DNA of 64,000 nt from Iamia sp. SCSIO 61187. Lineage in GTDB: Bacteria > Actinomycetota > Acidimicrobiia > Acidimicrobiales > Iamiaceae. The translations under genes and the position numbers were made by a program. The DNA is taken from assembly GCF_019443745.1 (NCBI RefSeq), contig NZ_CP050948.1, positions 1,302,001 to 1,366,000 of the forward strand, given 5' to 3'. This document shows positions 33,349 to 42,018 of the stretch, piece by piece. Below the pieces are notes generated by a model that saw only the letters and a program-made list of their open reading frames with translations, ran no database searches and was not told the origin of the DNA. How positions within the stretch are numbered: position 1 is the first letter of the stretch; each line of letters begins with the position of its first letter.

Positions 33349-34386
33349 GTGAGCGACCCCACCGCCGCCGACGCGGTCCCGCTCCGGCTGGTGTCGGAGC
33401 CCGCCGAGGGCACCCCGGCCGCTCCCGTGCCCGACGACGGCCTCACGCCCCGCCAGCGCGACACCCTGGCCCGCCTCGGCGCCAGGCGGGCCGAGCGGCC
33501 GACGTTCCCCGCCGAGCTGGCCGCCGAGCTGCGGGCCCTGCTCGAGGACGAGGTCGCGGGCCCGGCGTCGGCCCTGCCCGACGGCGCCACCCTCTTCGTC
33601 AACAAGCACGCCCTGGCCACGATCCACGCCTGCGAGGCCCGCTGGCACGCCGAGGACCAGGACCCGGCCTTCGCCGTGTCGCCGCCCGTCGTCCGCGGCG
33701 CCGTGGCCCACAAGGCCATCGAGCTGGGCATCAACCGACGACCGGGCACGCCCCTGCCGCCCCCCGCCGACCTGGTCGACGCGGCCATGGAGAGCCTCGA
33801 GCGGTCCGAGCAGTGGATGGCCGAGTGGCTGCGGACCTGCCCCGACGACGAGCGGGCCGAGGTCCGGGGCCACGCCATCGCCCGGGTCACGGCCTACGAC
33901 GAGGTCTGGCCACCGCTCGAGAGCAGGTGGCGCCCGGCGACCGAGGTGAAGGTCCGCACCGACCTGGCCGGCGGGCGCGTCACCCTGTCGGGCCGCGTCG
34001 ACCTGGCCATCGGTCGGGCCGAGGGGCGCACCGCCGGCAAGGTCATCGTCGACTTCAAGACCGGCGGCCCCGCCCTGGCCCACCGCGACGACCTGCGCTT
34101 CTACGCCCTCGTCGAGACGCTGCGGCTGGGCGTCCCGCCCCGGGCGGTGGCCACCTCGTACCTCGAGTCCGGTGACCTGCACGTCGAGGAGGTGACCGTC
34201 GGCGGGCTCGAGGCCGCCGCCGCCCGCGTCGTCGACGGGGCCAGCCGGATGGTCGCCATCCGCCACCACGACCACCCGCCCGTGGCCCGCCCGTCCCCGC
34301 TGTGCCGGTGGTGCCGGGCCCGGCCCGGGTGCCCCACCGGCCAGGCCTACCTCGACGAGCGCGACGCCGCCGACGACGCCTGGTAG
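33349..34386 (+). CDS. RecB-like PD-(D/E)XK nuclease
   Basis: 345 residues. Late core shows GRVDLAIGR (Asp) and KVIVDFKTGG (D-x-K of PD-(D/E)XK), preceded by RGAVAHKAIELG with the helical His seen in Cas4/RecB nucleases. C-terminal RPSPLCRWCRARPGC has clustered Cys; together with the earlier HACEAR Cys, they could hold an Fe-S cluster as in AddB/Cas4. Likely DNA repair or processing. GTG leaderless start. Single gene followed by a palindrome-rich gap. Confidence 0.83.
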   Translation: MSDPTAADAVPLRLVSEPAEGTPAAPVPDDGLTPRQRDTLARLGARRAERPTFPAELAAELRALLEDEVAGPASALPDGATLFVNKHALATIHACEARWHAEDQDPAFAVSPPVVRGAVAHKAIELGINRRPGTPLPPPADLVDAAMESLERSEQWMAEWLRTCPDDERAEVRGHAIARVTAYDEVWPPLESRWRPATEVKVRTDLAGGRVTLSGRVDLAIGRAEGRTAGKVIVDFKTGGPALAHRDDLRFYALVETLRLGVPPRAVATSYLESGDLHVEEVTVGGLEAAAARVVDGASRMVAIRHHDHPPVARPSPLCRWCRARPGCPTGQAYLDERDAADDAW

Positions 34387-34425
34387 CCGGCCGATGCGGC
34401 CCCTCGGCGTGGTGGCGGCCACCGG

Positions 34426-34498
34426 CAGACCGCTTCTGAGCCAGGGAACGGCCACCGGTGGCCTCTTGGTGGCTCAGAACGGTGAGGCGGGCGGTCTG
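34426..34498. repeat. Nested palindrome, copy 1 (three levels)
   Basis: Outer CAGACCGC (34426-34433)/GCGGTCTG (34491-34498), middle TTCTGAGCCA (34434-34443)/TGGCTCAGAA (34470-34479), inner GGCCACCGGTGGCC (34450-34463, perfect palindrome). All arms are exact. Confidence 0.85.
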
Positions 34499-34503
34499 GG
34501 GTC

Positions 34504-34551
34504 GTTCTGAGCCAGGCGTCGGCCACCAGTGGCCAGGCTGTGGCTCAGAAC
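34504..34551. repeat. Nested palindrome, copy 2
   Basis: GTTCTGAGCCA (34504-34514)/TGGCTCAGAAC (34541-34551) around GGCCAC-CA-GTGGCC (34521-34534). The same middle and inner arms as copy 1, spaced 25 bp after its middle arm; the connecting bases differ. Confidence 0.85.
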
Positions 34552-34633
34552 CGCCGGACCGCCCCGCCCTCGGCGCCGGGTGCGCTGACCAGGGGCGGCT
34601 TCACTGTCGCGGGGGGTCCGCATACTGCGGGGC

Positions 34634-34951
34634 ATGGAAGCCACCGCCCTGCACTTCGCAGCCGTCGCCCGGACGCTCGGCGGGGCAGCGCGAGCGCGGG
34701 GCCTGGTCGTCCCCGCCTTCCGCAGCCCACCCCGTCGGCCGGGCGCCTCCCGCACCCTCCGCCGGTGGCCCGGTGGTGGCGCCACGGTGTCGGTCGAGGT
34801 CACCGGCCGGCCCCGCGAGGCCGTGGTCGCCGACATGGTCGAGGGGGTCGTGGTCGTCAACGGGGTGACCGGGCCCGACGCCACCCGTCTGCGCACGCTG
34901 CTGTGGGAGGCCGTCCTGGCCGCCTCGACGGCGTCGGCCGAGGCGGCGTGA
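34634..34951 (+). CDS. Small hypothetical protein
   Basis: 105 residues, no family recognised. The N-terminal half is basic (TLGGAARARGLVVPAFRSPPRRPGASRTLRRW) and the C-terminal half forms amphipathic strands and helices (ATVSVEVTGRPREAVVADMVEGVVVVNG). No signal or membrane segment. CATACT lies 7 nt before the ATG, supporting expression. Confidence 0.6.
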   Translation: MEATALHFAAVARTLGGAARARGLVVPAFRSPPRRPGASRTLRRWPGGGATVSVEVTGRPREAVVADMVEGVVVVNGVTGPDATRLRTLLWEAVLAASTASAEAA

Positions 34952-35048
34952 TGGGTAGGTCGGGCGCCACGCCCGCTGTCTCGTCGGGTCATCGGCGACG
35001 GCCGGCACAGGAGGGCGCGGGGCGGGCGCCGGTAGGGTCGCTGGTCCG

Positions 35049-36224
35049 ATGGCTCCTGATGCGGCTCCTCCCGGGCGCCGACGACGCCCCGACCGGGTGG
35101 CTGCGGTGGTCGTCTGCCTCCCGGGGCTCGAGGCGCTGGTGGCGGCCGAGCTCGAGGCGCTGGGCATCCGCAGCCGGCCCGCCGGCACCGGGGCCCTCGC
35201 CGCCCGGCTCACCGACCGACAGCTCTACGACGCCAACGTCCGGCTGGCCACGGCGACCCGGATCCTGGTCGAGGCGGGGGAGCTCACGGCCCGGACCTTC
35301 GCCTCCCTCGAGGAGCGGATCGACGCCGTCGAGCTCGCCCCCTACCTCGACCGCAGCCGTCCCGTCCGGTTCCGCATCACGAGCCACCGGTCGAAGCTCC
35401 ACCACACCGGCGCCATCGAGGAGCGGCTCCGCCGGCTCCTCGCCCTCGGCCCCCCGCCCGGCGCCGCCGACGCTCGTGGGACCGACCCGGCCCAGCTGGT
35501 CGTCGTCCGCGTCGATCGCGACCGCCTCACCGTCCGGGTCGACAGCTCGGGAGCGCCGCTCCACCACCGCGGCTGGCGGGGACCGGCGGGCAAGGCCCCG
35601 CTGCGGGAGACCCTGGCCGCCGCCGCCCTGGCCGCCGTCGGGTGGACCCCCGACCAGGCCCTGGTCGACCCCTTCGCCGGCTCGGGCACGATCCCGATCG
35701 AGGCCGCCCGGCGAGCGGCGGGCATCGCCCCCGGCGCCGACCGCCCGTTCGCCCTCGAGCGGTGGCCCTCGTTCGCCCCCGGGACGTGGGCGTCGGTCCA
35801 GGCCGCCGTCCGGGACGACCGGGCCGACGAGGGCGAGGCGCCCGTCGCCCCCATCGTCGCCCGCGACCGCGACGCCGGGGCCGTCGCCGCCATGACCGAG
35901 AACGCCGCCCGGGCCGGGGTGGCGCCCCGGATCGACGTCGGCGAGGGCTCGGTGTCGGCCCTGGTGGCCCCGGACGGGCCGCCCGGGTGGATCATCTCCA
36001 ACCCGCCGTGGGGCGGTCGCCTCGCCGCCGGCCGGGCCGGCGACGTGCGCGACGTCTACGCCCGGCTCGGCCACGTCGTCGCCGACCGCTTCCCCGGCTG
36101 GGGTCTCGCCCTGCTGGTGCCCGACGTCCGCCTGGCCCACGCCGCCGGGCTCCGGGGCGAGCCGGTGTGGCGGTCCCGCGCCGGCTCCACCCCCGTGCAC
36201 CTGATGGCCCGCCCGCCGGGCTGA
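35049..36224 (+). CDS. THUMP-type RNA methyltransferase (RlmL/TrmN-like)
   Basis: 391 residues. THUMP-like RNA-binding part (about 20-165: VVVCLPGLEALVAAELEALGI, VRFRITSHRSKLHHTGAIEERL), then a Rossmann methyltransferase: LVDPFAGSGTIPIEAA (SAM motif I), IVARDRDAGAVAAMTENA, and the N6/N2-type catalytic IISNPPWGGR (NPPW). Modifies a guanine or adenine in rRNA or tRNA. ATG with TAGGGT 10 nt upstream. Confidence 0.88.
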   Translation: MAPDAAPPGRRRRPDRVAAVVVCLPGLEALVAAELEALGIRSRPAGTGALAARLTDRQLYDANVRLATATRILVEAGELTARTFASLEERIDAVELAPYLDRSRPVRFRITSHRSKLHHTGAIEERLRRLLALGPPPGAADARGTDPAQLVVVRVDRDRLTVRVDSSGAPLHHRGWRGPAGKAPLRETLAAAALAAVGWTPDQALVDPFAGSGTIPIEAARRAAGIAPGADRPFALERWPSFAPGTWASVQAAVRDDRADEGEAPVAPIVARDRDAGAVAAMTENAARAGVAPRIDVGEGSVSALVAPDGPPGWIISNPPWGGRLAAGRAGDVRDVYARLGHVVADRFPGWGLALLVPDVRLAHAAGLRGEPVWRSRAGSTPVHLMARPPG

Positions 36225-36342
36225 CCCGGGCCCGGCGGGGCGGGGCGGTCGTGGTGGCCCCCCGGGGTGTGTCGACGGGCACCGTCGCGCTCCGAGCGAT
36301 ATGGTCACACCCGTTTCCACAAAGCGACGCAGGAGGTCGACG

Positions 36343-38106
36343 ATGCTCGACGCGGTCATCCGGGGCGGTTCGATCGTCGACGGGAGCGGTGCGCCGCCCG
36401 TCCGGGGCGATGTCGGCGTGCGCGACGGGCGCATCGTCGCCGTGGGCGAGGTCGACGAGCCGGCCCGGCGCGTCATCGACGCCGAGGGGTGCATCGTGAC
36501 CCCGGGCTGGGTCGACGTCCACACCCACTACGACGGTCAGGCCACGTGGGACGACGCCTTCGAGCCCTCGGCCAGCAACGGGGTCACCACGTTGGTGATG
36601 GGCAACTGCGGCGTCGGCTTCGCCCCCGTCCGCCCCACCGACCACGACGCCATCATCGACCTGATGGAGGGCGTCGAGGACATCCCCGGTGCCGCCCTCC
36701 ACGTGGGCATGCCCTGGGGCAGATGGGAGACCTTCGGCGAGTACCTCGACCTGCTCGACGCCCGGCAGTACGCCCTCGACATCGGCGCCCACATCGCCCA
36801 CGGCGCCCTCCGCTTCTACGTGATGGGGGAGCGGGGTGCGGCCAACGAGGACGCCACCGCCGAGGACCTGGCCGAGATGACCCGGCTCACCGAGGAGGCC
36901 CTCCGCGCCGGTGCCCTGGGCGTCTCGACGTCGCGCACCATCGGCCACCGCTCGGTGTCCGGCGAGCCCGTGCCCGGCACCTTCGCCGCCCGCGACGAGC
37001 TGCTGGCCCTGGCCGAGGCGCTCAAGCGGGCCGGCCACGGCGTGTTCGAGGCCATCGTGGCCGGCACCATCGGCTCGCTCGAGGGGCTGGGGGGCGAGCG
37101 GGCCACGCCCATCGAGGAGATCCCGCTGCTCGACGACGTGTCCCGCCACAGCGGTCGCCCCGTCACCTTCACCGTGGCCCAGCTGTTCGAGTGCCCCGAC
37201 CACTGGCGGACGGTCATCGACGCCGCCGCCGAGGCCAACGCCGCCGGCTCGGACCTCCGCCCGCAGATCATCCCGCGCTCGGTCACCATCATGACCAGCC
37301 TCGACACCTACCACCTGTTCCGCGGGCGCCCGACCTACGACAAGATCGCCAGCCTGCCCCTGGCCGAGCGGGTCGCCGAGATGTGCCGACCCGAGGTGAA
37401 GGCGGCGATCCTGGCCGAGCAGCCCACGACCCCCGCCAGCCCCGACCTGTCGGACAACCTGTCGGCCCTGTTCTCGGTGGCGCTGCCCCTGACGTTCCCG
37501 CTGACCGACCCGGTCGACTACGAGCCGACGATGGACCAGTCGGTGGCGGCCACCGCCTTCGCCGTCGGGCTCAGCCCCGAGGAGCACATGTACGACCTGC
37601 TCCTCGCCGACGGGGGCCGGGCGTTCTACGCCATCCTCGGGTCGAACTTCGTCAACGGCACCCTCGACGTGTGCCGGGAGATGCTGCTCGAGGAGCACAC
37701 CGTCACCGGTCTGTCCGACGCCGGGGCCCACGTGAACCTGATCTCGGACTGCTCGGCCTCGACGTTCCACCTCACCCACTGGGGGCGCGACCGCAGCCGG
37801 GGCGAGCGGCTGCCGATCGAGCTGCTGGTGAAGAAGCTGTCGCACGGCAACGCGTCGCTCTACGGGCTGGCCGACCGGGGGCTGGTGAAGGAGGGCCTGC
37901 GGGCCGACCTGAACGTCATCGACATGGAACGGCTCCGCATCAACACCCCCGAGCTGCGCCACGACCTGCCCACGGGGGCCAGCCGCATCCTCCAGTCGGC
38001 CGAGGGCTACGTCGCCACGATGGTGGCGGGGGTCGTCACGAGGGAGCACGACACCGACACCGGGGAGCGCCCCGGCCGCCTCGTGCGCGGCCCCCAGGCC
38101 GTGTAG
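36343..38106 (+). CDS. Amidohydrolase of the N-acyl-D-amino-acid deacylase family
   Basis: 587 residues. Urease-like amidohydrolase: VTPGWVDVHTHYDGQATWD (metal H-x-H), MGNCGVGFAP with the bridging Cys, GALGVSTSRTIGHRS, SDAGAHVNLISDCS (catalytic Asp) and late ADLNVIDMERL. Hydrolyses N-acyl-D-amino acids or related amides. Start at 36343 from AGGAGG 6 nt upstream. TATGGT at 36300-36305 gives a roughly 30-nt leader, in contrast to the many leaderless neighbours. Confidence 0.86.
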   Translation: MLDAVIRGGSIVDGSGAPPVRGDVGVRDGRIVAVGEVDEPARRVIDAEGCIVTPGWVDVHTHYDGQATWDDAFEPSASNGVTTLVMGNCGVGFAPVRPTDHDAIIDLMEGVEDIPGAALHVGMPWGRWETFGEYLDLLDARQYALDIGAHIAHGALRFYVMGERGAANEDATAEDLAEMTRLTEEALRAGALGVSTSRTIGHRSVSGEPVPGTFAARDELLALAEALKRAGHGVFEAIVAGTIGSLEGLGGERATPIEEIPLLDDVSRHSGRPVTFTVAQLFECPDHWRTVIDAAAEANAAGSDLRPQIIPRSVTIMTSLDTYHLFRGRPTYDKIASLPLAERVAEMCRPEVKAAILAEQPTTPASPDLSDNLSALFSVALPLTFPLTDPVDYEPTMDQSVAATAFAVGLSPEEHMYDLLLADGGRAFYAILGSNFVNGTLDVCREMLLEEHTVTGLSDAGAHVNLISDCSASTFHLTHWGRDRSRGERLPIELLVKKLSHGNASLYGLADRGLVKEGLRADLNVIDMERLRINTPELRHDLPTGASRILQSAEGYVATMVAGVVTREHDTDTGERPGRLVRGPQAV

Positions 38107-38142
38107 GAGCGGACCGCCGCCGAGAGGTGTAGACCCCGGGTC

Positions 38143-39036
38143 GTGGACGACGGCCCGGGATCTCCCTCCGCCTCGCCGGGGACCCGCATGCCCATGGCCT
38201 TCCTGGGCCACGGGAACCCGATGAACGCCCTGGAGCGCAACCACTACACCGACGCCTGGCGCGCCTTCGGGGCGTCGGTCCCCACGCCCCGGGCGATCGT
38301 GGTGGTGTCGGCCCACTGGTACGTGGGGGCGTGCGCGGTCACGGCCATGGCCCACCCCCGCACGATCCACGACTTCTTCGGCTTCCCCGACGCCCTGTTC
38401 GCGGTGAGCTACCCGGCACCGGGCGCGCCGGACGTCGCCGCTGAGGTCGCCGAGGTGGCCCAGCCGACGTGGGTGGGGCTCGACCACGACAGCTGGGGCC
38501 TCGACCATGGCACCTGGTCGGTGCTGGTGCACGCCTTCCCCGACGCCGACGTGCCCGTCGTCCAGCTGTCGATCGACCTGCGCAAGCCCTACGACGAGCA
38601 CCTGGCCCTCGGCGCCGCCCTGGCGCCGCTGCGGGACCAGGGAATCCTCCTGCTCGGGAGCGGCAACGTCGTGCACAACCTCGGCCTGGTCGACTGGCAC
38701 CGCCCCGAGGGCGGCGAGGCGTGGGCCGACCGCTTCGACGAGGCCGCCATCGGCCTCATGACCTCGGACCCCGGGGCGGTCGGCCGCCTCGCCGATCACC
38801 CCGACCACGGGCTGGCGGTGCCCACCCCGGACCACTTCCTCCCGCTGCTGTACCTGGCCGGGGCGGCGGCGGCGTCGGGCGACACCGCCGAGGTGCTGGT
38901 CGAGGGCCGGGTGATGGGCTCGCTGTCGATGACCGCCTTCACCGTCGGCGCCGCGCCCGACCTGACGGCCCCGTCCGGGGGCGGGACACCCCCGACCCTG
39001 CCGACCGACACCCCGCCCGAGGACACGCAGACCTGA
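38143..39036 (+). CDS. LigB-type extradiol dioxygenase (DODA/YgiD family)
   Basis: 297 residues. Metal and catalytic histidines in FLGHGNPMNAL, VVSAHWYVGACAVT, GSGNVVHNLG and PTPDHFLPLLYL, the DODA/YgiD set. Opens catechol-type rings such as DOPA. A 30-residue Pro/Thr tail follows the domain. GTG start at 38143; ATG at 38188 (MPMAFLGHG) is a realistic alternative and would remove a non-conserved N-terminus. Confidence 0.86.
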   Translation: MDDGPGSPSASPGTRMPMAFLGHGNPMNALERNHYTDAWRAFGASVPTPRAIVVVSAHWYVGACAVTAMAHPRTIHDFFGFPDALFAVSYPAPGAPDVAAEVAEVAQPTWVGLDHDSWGLDHGTWSVLVHAFPDADVPVVQLSIDLRKPYDEHLALGAALAPLRDQGILLLGSGNVVHNLGLVDWHRPEGGEAWADRFDEAAIGLMTSDPGAVGRLADHPDHGLAVPTPDHFLPLLYLAGAAAASGDTAEVLVEGRVMGSLSMTAFTVGAAPDLTAPSGGGTPPTLPTDTPPEDTQT

Positions 39037-39059
39037 CCCCGGTCGGTAGCGTCGCCCGG

Positions 39060-39932
39060 ATGGCGGACGACGAGGTGACGATCGAGCGGCTGGCCCTGGA
39101 GACGGCCCCCGGGTTGACGATCGTCGTCGACGTCCAGGGCCCGGTCGCCGGTCCCACGGTGCTCCTGCTCCACGGCGGCGGTCAGACCCGGCACGCCTGG
39201 CGGGGCACGGCCGGCGTGCTGGCCCGGTCCGGGTGGCGCACCGCGAGCATGGACATGCGGGGCCACGGGGAGAGCAGCTGGGCCCCCGACGGCGCCTACG
39301 CCATCGACACCTTCGCCGCCGACGCCGCCCTCGTCGCCGACCACCTCGGCGGGCGACCGGTCCTGGTCGGGGCGTCGCTCGGGGGCATCGCCTCGCTGGT
39401 CGCGGTGGGCGAGGGCATGGTGCCGGCCGCCCGCGCCCTGGTCCTGGTGGACGTGGCACCCCGCATCTCGCAGAAGGGGGTCGACCGCATCACCGGCTTC
39501 ATGCTCGCCCGCCCCGACGGCTTCGCCTCCCTCGACGAGGTGGCCGACGCCATCGCCGCCTACAACCCGCACCGGCCCCGCCCCACCGACCTCGACGGCC
39601 TGCGCCGCAACGTCCGCCAGCGGTCCGACGGCCGGTGGGTGTGGCACTGGGACCCGCGCTTCTTGACCGATCACGACGTCGCCGACGAGACGCGGGTCCT
39701 CGGCTACGAGGAGCGCTTCCGCGACGCGGCCCGGGCCCTGACCGTCCCGACCCTGCTCGTGCGGGGTGCCCGCAGCGACCTGCTGGAGGAGGAGGGCGCC
39801 GCCGACCTCCAGGAGCTGGTGCCCCACGCCCGCTACGCCCGGGTCGACGGGGCCGGGCACATGGTCGCCGGGGATCGCAACGACGCCTTCAACGACGCCA
39901 TCCTCGGCTTCCTCGACGACCTCTCGGGCTGA
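39060..39932 (+). CDS. Alpha/beta-hydrolase
   Basis: 290 residues. VLLLHGGGQTRHAWRG (oxyanion), MDMRGHGES, nucleophile in GASLGG (Ser about 104), acid in VRGARSDLL, His in VDGAGHMVAGD. Substrate open (ester, lactone or epoxide). ATG with TAGCGT 7 nt upstream. It is 23 nt after the dioxygenase stop, but the promoter-like hexamer in that gap suggests it has its own start. Confidence 0.86.
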   Translation: MADDEVTIERLALETAPGLTIVVDVQGPVAGPTVLLLHGGGQTRHAWRGTAGVLARSGWRTASMDMRGHGESSWAPDGAYAIDTFAADAALVADHLGGRPVLVGASLGGIASLVAVGEGMVPAARALVLVDVAPRISQKGVDRITGFMLARPDGFASLDEVADAIAAYNPHRPRPTDLDGLRRNVRQRSDGRWVWHWDPRFLTDHDVADETRVLGYEERFRDAARALTVPTLLVRGARSDLLEEEGAADLQELVPHARYARVDGAGHMVAGDRNDAFNDAILGFLDDLSG

Positions 39933-40004
39933 GATCCCCGGTCGGCGCACCGGCGTCCGATCCGTCCAAGCCCGCAGCGCCCGAGACGGCGCATGATCGG
40001 GGGC

Positions 40005-40883
40005 ATGGACATCGACCTCGTCGCCGCCGAGCGGTTCGTCGCGACCCACGGGCGGGTGCTCGACCGGCACCGCCTGGCCTGCCTGCTCCACGGGTCGGAC
40101 GCCGACCACCGGCGCCTCGCCGCCGCCGTCGAGGGCTACCGCAACCCCGACGGCGGCTACGGCTGGGGGCTCGAACCGGACCTGCGGGACGGCACGAGCC
40201 AGCCCGGGCCCGCCCTCCACGCCTTCGAGGCGTGGGCCGACGCCGGGGCGCCGGTCTCGTCGCGGGCCGCGGAGCTGTGCGACTGGCTGGGGTCGGTCGC
40301 CCTCGACGGCGGGGCCCTGCCCTTCGCCCTCCCGGTCGACGACCGGGTCGGCGTCGCCCCCTTCTGGGCCGACGCCGACCCGGCTGAGCCGTCGCTCCAG
40401 ATCACCGCCGTGGTGGTGGCCGAGGCCCACCGGTTGGCGGCCGTCGACCCGGCCGTGGCCGCCCACCCGTGGCTGGCCCGGGCCACCGAGTGGTGCCTCG
40501 ACGCCGCCCGGTCGCTCGACGAGGAGCCCTTCGCCCTGGTGCTCGGGTTCGCCATCCGCGCCGCCGACGCCGCCGGGGCGAGCGACGTGCTCGCCCACCT
40601 GGGCCGGTGGGTCCCCGATGACGGGATCCTGCCGGTCGTCGGTGGGGCGGAGGGGGAGTGCCTCCGCCCGCTCGACCTGGCCCCCCGGCCCGACCGCCCG
40701 GCCCGGGCCCTGCTCGCACCCGAGACCATCGACGCCGACCTGGCGCGCCTCGCCGGCCAGCAGCAGGCCGATGGCGGCTGGCCGGTGGAGTGGACCACCT
40801 ACTCGCCGGCCGCCGCCCTCGAGTGGCGCGGCCACCTCACCGCCAACGCCATCCGCGTGCTGCGGGCCAACGGGATGGTGTGA
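40005..40883 (+). CDS. Alpha/alpha-toroid (prenyltransferase/terpene-cyclase-like) hypothetical protein
   Basis: 292 residues. QW-type repeats of toroid enzymes: YRNPDGGYGWGLEPDL near the N-terminus and LARLAGQQQADGGWPVEWTTYSP near the C-terminus, with helical repeats between. No DxDD or DxxD catalytic motif is obvious, so activity is uncertain. Start 40005 has CATGAT 7 nt upstream; 39993 is an alternative. Stands alone before tRNA-Leu. Confidence 0.65.
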   Translation: MDIDLVAAERFVATHGRVLDRHRLACLLHGSDADHRRLAAAVEGYRNPDGGYGWGLEPDLRDGTSQPGPALHAFEAWADAGAPVSSRAAELCDWLGSVALDGGALPFALPVDDRVGVAPFWADADPAEPSLQITAVVVAEAHRLAAVDPAVAAHPWLARATEWCLDAARSLDEEPFALVLGFAIRAADAAGASDVLAHLGRWVPDDGILPVVGGAEGECLRPLDLAPRPDRPARALLAPETIDADLARLAGQQQADGGWPVEWTTYSPAAALEWRGHLTANAIRVLRANGMV

Positions 40884-40911
40884 CCTCGCCTAGCGTTCGT
40901 CGGCGCGACCC

Positions 40912-40998
40912 GCCCGGGTGGCGGAACCGGTAGACGCAGAGGGCTTAAACCCCTCGGGTGCATTGCGCACCGTGCGGGTTCGACCCCCGCCCCGGGCA
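40912..40998 (+). tRNA. tRNA-Leu (anticodon TAA)
   Basis: Class II tRNA, 87 nt. Acceptor GCCCGGG (40912-40918)/CCCGGGC (40991-40997), discriminator A, anticodon stem GAGGG/CCCTC around CTTAAAC (anticodon UAA), variable arm GGGTGC-ATT-GCGCACC, T arm GCGGG-TTCGACC-CCCGC. CCA not encoded. TAGCGT at 40891-40896 is the promoter -10. Decodes the rare UUA codon, the role of bldA in Streptomyces. Confidence 0.95.
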
Positions 40999-41105
40999 CC
41001 TCGACACCCCACAGGTCCGGGCCCGATCGTCGCGAGGTGCGAGGAGACGGCTGGCGGCGCCTCGGAGCCGGAGCGGTACCGTCTGGTCCCGGAGGGCACA
41101 CGGGG

Positions 41106-41974
41106 ATGGAAGGAGCGCAGGCGCGGCGTGGGGTGGCGGCGGCCATGGCGACCGCGTCGGCGCTCGGCCTGGCGGTCGACGGTGCGGACGTCCTCAGCGA
41201 CTCCAACCGTCTCGTCGTCCGGCTGACGCCGTGCGACACCGTCGCCCGCGTCGCGTCGGTCGCCCACCACGCCGAGCATCACGCCAGTGCCGAGCGGGAG
41301 GTCGAGCTCGTGCGCCGGCTCACGCCGACGGGCAGCCCGGTCGCCGGCCTCGATCCCCGCGTCGCGCCACGCATCGTCGTGCACGACGGCTTCGCCATCA
41401 CCCTGTGGGCCTCCTTCCCGCCGCGGCCGGCGCGAGCGCGGCCGCCGGCCGAGTACGCCCAGGGCCTCGAGCGGCTCCACGCCGGTCTGCGGCAGGTCGA
41501 GGTGGCGACGCCGCACGTCATGGATCGCGTGGCGGCGACCCAGCGAGACGTGGAGAGCCGGGCCGTGACCCCCGACCTCGCCGATGCGGACCGGGCGCTG
41601 CTGGCCCGCACGCTCAGCGGCGTGAGCCGATGGACCGCCGACCGGAACGCCCCGGAGCAGCTGCTGCACGGCGAACCTCACCCGTGGAACGTGCTCGACA
41701 CGGACGACGGGCTGCTGTTCATCGACTTCGAGAACACCGCCCGCGGCCCGCTCGAGTACGACCTGGGGTGGGTGCCCGACGAGGTCAGCCGGCGCCACGC
41801 GGACGTCGACCAGGGCCTGGTCGGCGCGTGGCGGGGGTCGTGCTGGCGATCGTCGCCACCCACCGCTGGAGCCGCGACGACCAGCACCCGAGCGGCAGGC
41901 GATCGGGGGTGGCGTTCCTCGACGTGCTCAGGGACGGTCCACCGTGGCCGGCGATCGACGAGGTGGCCTGGTAG
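41106..41974 (+). pseudogene. Aminoglycoside-phosphotransferase-like protein, frameshifted near the 3' end
   Basis: The first ~240 codons read as an APH/choline-kinase-fold protein: VVRLTPCDTVARVASV, catalytic loop LLHGEPHPWNVLD (H-G-x-x-H-x-x-x-N form) and metal site LLFIDFENTARGPLEYDLGWV. At the G5 run 41833-41837 the frame is lost; the true end (VVLAIVATHRWSRDDQHPSG...AIDEVAW, TAG at 41972) is in another frame. Adding one G restores a continuous protein of 290 residues. Catalytic parts are upstream of the shift, so the break may be an assembly indel, or a real frameshift yielding an abnormal long tail. Confidence 0.7.
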
Positions 41975-42018
41975 CGCCGTCAGGGGACACGACCGGCGCC
42001 ACTCCGTAGGTTCAGGTG

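Noticed and set aside
40999-41105. Possible small RNA between tRNA-Leu and the APH-like gene
   Set aside because: No stable stem or promoter seen.
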